Source: Verrucomicrobiota bacterium
GTDB lineage: Bacteria; Verrucomicrobiota; Verrucomicrobiia; Limisphaerales; AV2
Assembly (NCBI GenBank): GCA_003218935.1
Contig: QHPA01000308.1
Location: forward strand, 1 to 8,108
Reading direction: 5' to 3'
DNA: 8,108 nt
The notes beneath the pieces are model-generated. The model worked only from the letters and a program-made list of their open reading frames with translations, was not told the origin of the DNA and ran no database searches. Position 1 is the stretch's first letter. Every line of letters begins with the position of its first letter. The translations under genes and the position numbers were made by a program. Of the stretch, positions 6,188 through 8,108 are shown piece by piece.

Positions 6188-7561
6188 TCATTTTTCCGTG
6201 ACGCTTGGCGGCGCACTGTTGCCGATGGCCCGCTCGAGCCGGGCGCGGGCCACCGCGTAATCGTGCAATGCCTGGACCTGGGTCGAACGCGCTTCGGTCA
6301 AGGCCGTCTGCGCGCTGAGCACGTCCAGTTGCGTGCCGGTGCCGGCGTCGGCGCGCGCATTGGCCAGACGCAACGCCTCCTCGGCTTGCTCCACGACTTT
6401 CTTTTGCGATTCCAACACTTCTTTGGCTTCGATAAAATTCGAGTAGGCGCTGCGCACTTCCAATTCAATGCGACGAGTCGCGTCCTCGACATCATATTCA
6501 GCCCTTTTATGGACGGCTTTCGCTTCGTCCACTTTGCCTCTCGTAAGTAAGCCATCGAAAATGTCCCAGTTCAACTGCAGGCCCGCGTTCCACCCGGAAA
6601 CGTCGCGGCCCGGATCGTCGCTGAACTGCGAGCTGCGCCAGCCGTAACCGCCGAAGGCCTGGACGCTCGGCTGATACATGCTGCGCGCGGAAGTAATGCC
6701 TTCCTTCCTCGTTAATTCGGCTTTGCGCAGCGCAGCGAGTTCGGGCCGTTTTTCCATCGCTTGCCCGATGGCGTCAGGCAGTTGGATTTCGTAAGGCCCG
6801 GCGTCGAGTTTGTCGGCGAGTTGCAGCGGGATGTCTTCCCAGACTTCCTTCGGCAAATTGTAGCCGAGCAAATTGGCCAGATTGTTTTTTGCGATGCGAT
6901 GACTGTTCTTCGCGCGAATGAGTCGTGGCCGCGCGTTGGCCAGCTCAACTTCAGCGCGGAGCACATTGAAGCGCGGCACCGTGCCGGCTTCGAACCGCCG
7001 GGTGGTGTCTCCAAGCTCCTGGGTCAGGAGCTTGACCGAGGCTTCCTGCACGACGATTTGCTCCGCCGCCATCAGGATGTCGTAATAGGCAACGCGCACT
7101 TCGGTCAGCGTGTCGGCGATCACGGCCTGGTAGTTGTAAATGGCGTGCTCTTTGGTCAATCGGGCCGATGTCAACGACGAACGGATGCGCCCCCCCTCAT
7201 AGACCGACTGGACCAGACGAATGCCCGCTGACCAGCTTTGGTCCTGCTGAAACGTCACTGACGGCGCGGGCGGCGGCAGTTGGAGGTTTTCAATTGCATT
7301 ATTGAACTGGTAATTGCCCGTGGCGCGCAGCTTGGGAATCGCGATGGCGCGTGTCTGCACCACGACGCCGTAGGCCGCTTCCAGATCGCTTTTGCCTTTG
7401 AGGATCGCGCTGTTCTGTTTCAGCGCCAGGTTAATGCACTCCGGAAGCGAAAGTGGTCGGGTGAGCCAGTCTGCCGCGCTTTGAGCGCGATCCGTTTCCG
7501 TGGCTGACAAACGCAACGTCGCCAGAAGCAGCGCGACCGCGAAGGAACAATGTTTCAACAT
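6188..7561 (-). CDS. TolC-family outer-membrane efflux protein
   Basis: The 457-aa product matches the usual length of OEP/TolC proteins, which form trimeric outer-membrane channels with a periplasmic helical tunnel for efflux pumps or type I secretion. A signal peptide (residues 1 to about 20, MLKHCSFAVALLLATLRLSA) precedes the first OEP repeat (about 37-240), which opens LSLPECINLALKQN. Its beta segments include LRATGNYQF and IRLVQSVYEGG (about 115-124). The second repeat (about 255-445) contains the matching QLNWDIFDGLLTRGKVDEA and long helices with ARADAGTGTQLDVLSAQTAL, typical of the family. The tail SAPPSVTEK is short. The ATG at 7561 is supported by the signal peptide, although no Shine-Dalgarno is visible. 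It lies 69 bp after fmt and 64 bp before an MFS gene on the same strand. No adaptor (HlyD/AcrA-like) or RND/ABC pump gene is in the window, so its partners and cargo are unknown. Confidence 0.95.
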   Translation of the reverse strand: MLKHCSFAVALLLATLRLSATETDRAQSAADWLTRPLSLPECINLALKQNSAILKGKSDLEAAYGVVVQTRAIAIPKLRATGNYQFNNAIENLQLPPPAPSVTFQQDQSWSAGIRLVQSVYEGGRIRSSLTSARLTKEHAIYNYQAVIADTLTEVRVAYYDILMAAEQIVVQEASVKLLTQELGDTTRRFEAGTVPRFNVLRAEVELANARPRLIRAKNSHRIAKNNLANLLGYNLPKEVWEDIPLQLADKLDAGPYEIQLPDAIGQAMEKRPELAALRKAELTRKEGITSARSMYQPSVQAFGGYGWRSSQFSDDPGRDVSGWNAGLQLNWDIFDGLLTRGKVDEAKAVHKRAEYDVEDATRRIELEVRSAYSNFIEAKEVLESQKKVVEQAEEALRLANARADAGTGTQLDVLSAQTALTEARSTQVQALHDYAVARARLERAIGNSAPPSVTEK

Positions 7562-7630
7562 GCCAAAGGATGATTCTCAGATTGAGGTTTCTGAATCAAC
7601 CATTTACGAATTAACGAGCCTGTCTTCCGG

Positions 7631-8108
7631 TCAGTTGAGTCGCTGGCCGGGCCTCAGGGGATGCCCGGCCAGAAACTCCGCAGCATTCAGCCGTCTGCCG
7701 CCTTCGCGCTGAAGAACGAGAATGCGCAAGGATTGTTGCCCGCACGCGATCACGATTCCGTTTTTTCCCGCCTCCAGCACTTCGCCCGGCGCGGCAGAAC
7801 TCTGTCCGGCCACCTCCGCCTGCCAGAGCTTGAGCAACTGCGCTCTGGGTTCACTGGACAGAAAAGTGTAGGCGCCGGGCCAGGGCACTAAGCCGCGAAC
7901 GCGGTTCCACAAGGCGCGCGCGGCCTGGTTCCAGTCCAAACGCCCGTCTTCCTTCGTGATCTTGCGCGCGTAACTGGCGCCTTCGTCCGATTGTTTGCGC
8001 GCAAGGAATTTGTTAGTGACGTAGTCGGGGATTGTTTTGACCAACAAATCCGCGCCGATGGCGCCGAGCCGGTGATGCAACGTTGGCGCGTCATCCTCGG
8101 CGCCGATG
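7631..8108 (-). CDS. fmt: Methionyl-tRNA formyltransferase, C-terminal half (runs off right edge)
   Basis: Fmt formylates Met-tRNA(fMet) with 10-formyl-tetrahydrofolate so that translation can initiate. The window holds the last 158 residues; the frame is open to the edge, where it reads IGAEDDAPTLHHRLGAIGADLL, as in the end of the catalytic domain of Fmt. The next part, ARKITKEDGRLDWNQ then LWNRVRGLVPWPGAYT, is the hallmark linker and start of the C-terminal tRNA-binding domain. That domain continues with APGEVLE and GIVIACGQQSLRI, and the protein ends LAGHPLRPGQRLN before TGA at 7631. A TTG at 8080 is an internal Leu codon, not the start. In many bacteria fmt follows def; what lies upstream is outside the window. 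The TolC-family gene begins 69 bp downstream. This is a housekeeping gene and supports a chromosomal setting. Confidence 0.95.
   Translation of the reverse strand, partial: IGAEDDAPTLHHRLGAIGADLLVKTIPDYVTNKFLARKQSDEGASYARKITKEDGRLDWNQAARALWNRVRGLVPWPGAYTFLSSEPRAQLLKLWQAEVAGQSSAAPGEVLEAGKNGIVIACGQQSLRILVLQREGGRRLNAAEFLAGHPLRPGQRLN

Noticed and set aside
4953..7561. TolC-family protein and MFS transporter as one tripartite efflux system
   Set aside because: The transporter is a TetA-like 12-segment type, which normally works without TolC; there is no adaptor gene, and the transporter frame is broken.

Overview
The window looks like chromosomal DNA from a GC-rich Gram-negative bacterium. The envelope genes (a TolC-family outer-membrane protein, two exported proteins) and the sigma-54 regulator support the Gram-negative call. 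The flavour of the proteins suggests Verrucomicrobiota (Pedosphaera-like), but this is an impression without a database search. Most start codons lack a strong Shine-Dalgarno sequence. I see no tRNA, rRNA, CRISPR array or insertion sequence.

Layout. Left block, minus strand: a sigma-54-dependent response regulator (1223-2632) is followed by a 202-bp gap, then a small secreted coiled-coil protein (526-1020), then an exported, probably beta-barrel protein that runs off the left edge (<1-427). The gap holds a near-perfect -24/-12 (RpoN) promoter at 1073-1088 reading into the coiled-coil gene. It also holds an 18-bp dyad overlapping the regulator's stop codon, placed where an enhancer-binding protein would sit. 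This small regulator-enhancer-promoter-target unit is the most interesting thing in the window.

Middle, plus strand: a soluble receiver-histidine kinase hybrid (2926-4065) diverges from the regulator and runs into galE (about 3977-4945). The junction is abnormal. The kinase loses its last strand and continues in a non-homologous basic tail, while galE lacks hydrophobic residues of its first beta strand. This looks like a small deletion that fused the two gene ends.

Right block, minus strand, in transcription order: the C-terminal half of methionyl-tRNA formyltransferase fmt (7631->8108), a TolC-family outer-membrane protein (6188-7561), and a TetA-like MFS transporter (4953-6123). The transporter's frame is broken after its first membrane segment, and about 24 residues (TM2) appear to be missing. 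GalE and the transporter converge with only 7 bp between them.

How they may work together: the divergent kinase could feed the sigma-54 regulator, which would switch on the two exported proteins from the RpoN promoter. GalE (sugar nucleotides) and TolC (export) are also envelope-related, but no direct link is visible. The two deletion-like lesions could be real gene decay or errors in the assembled sequence.
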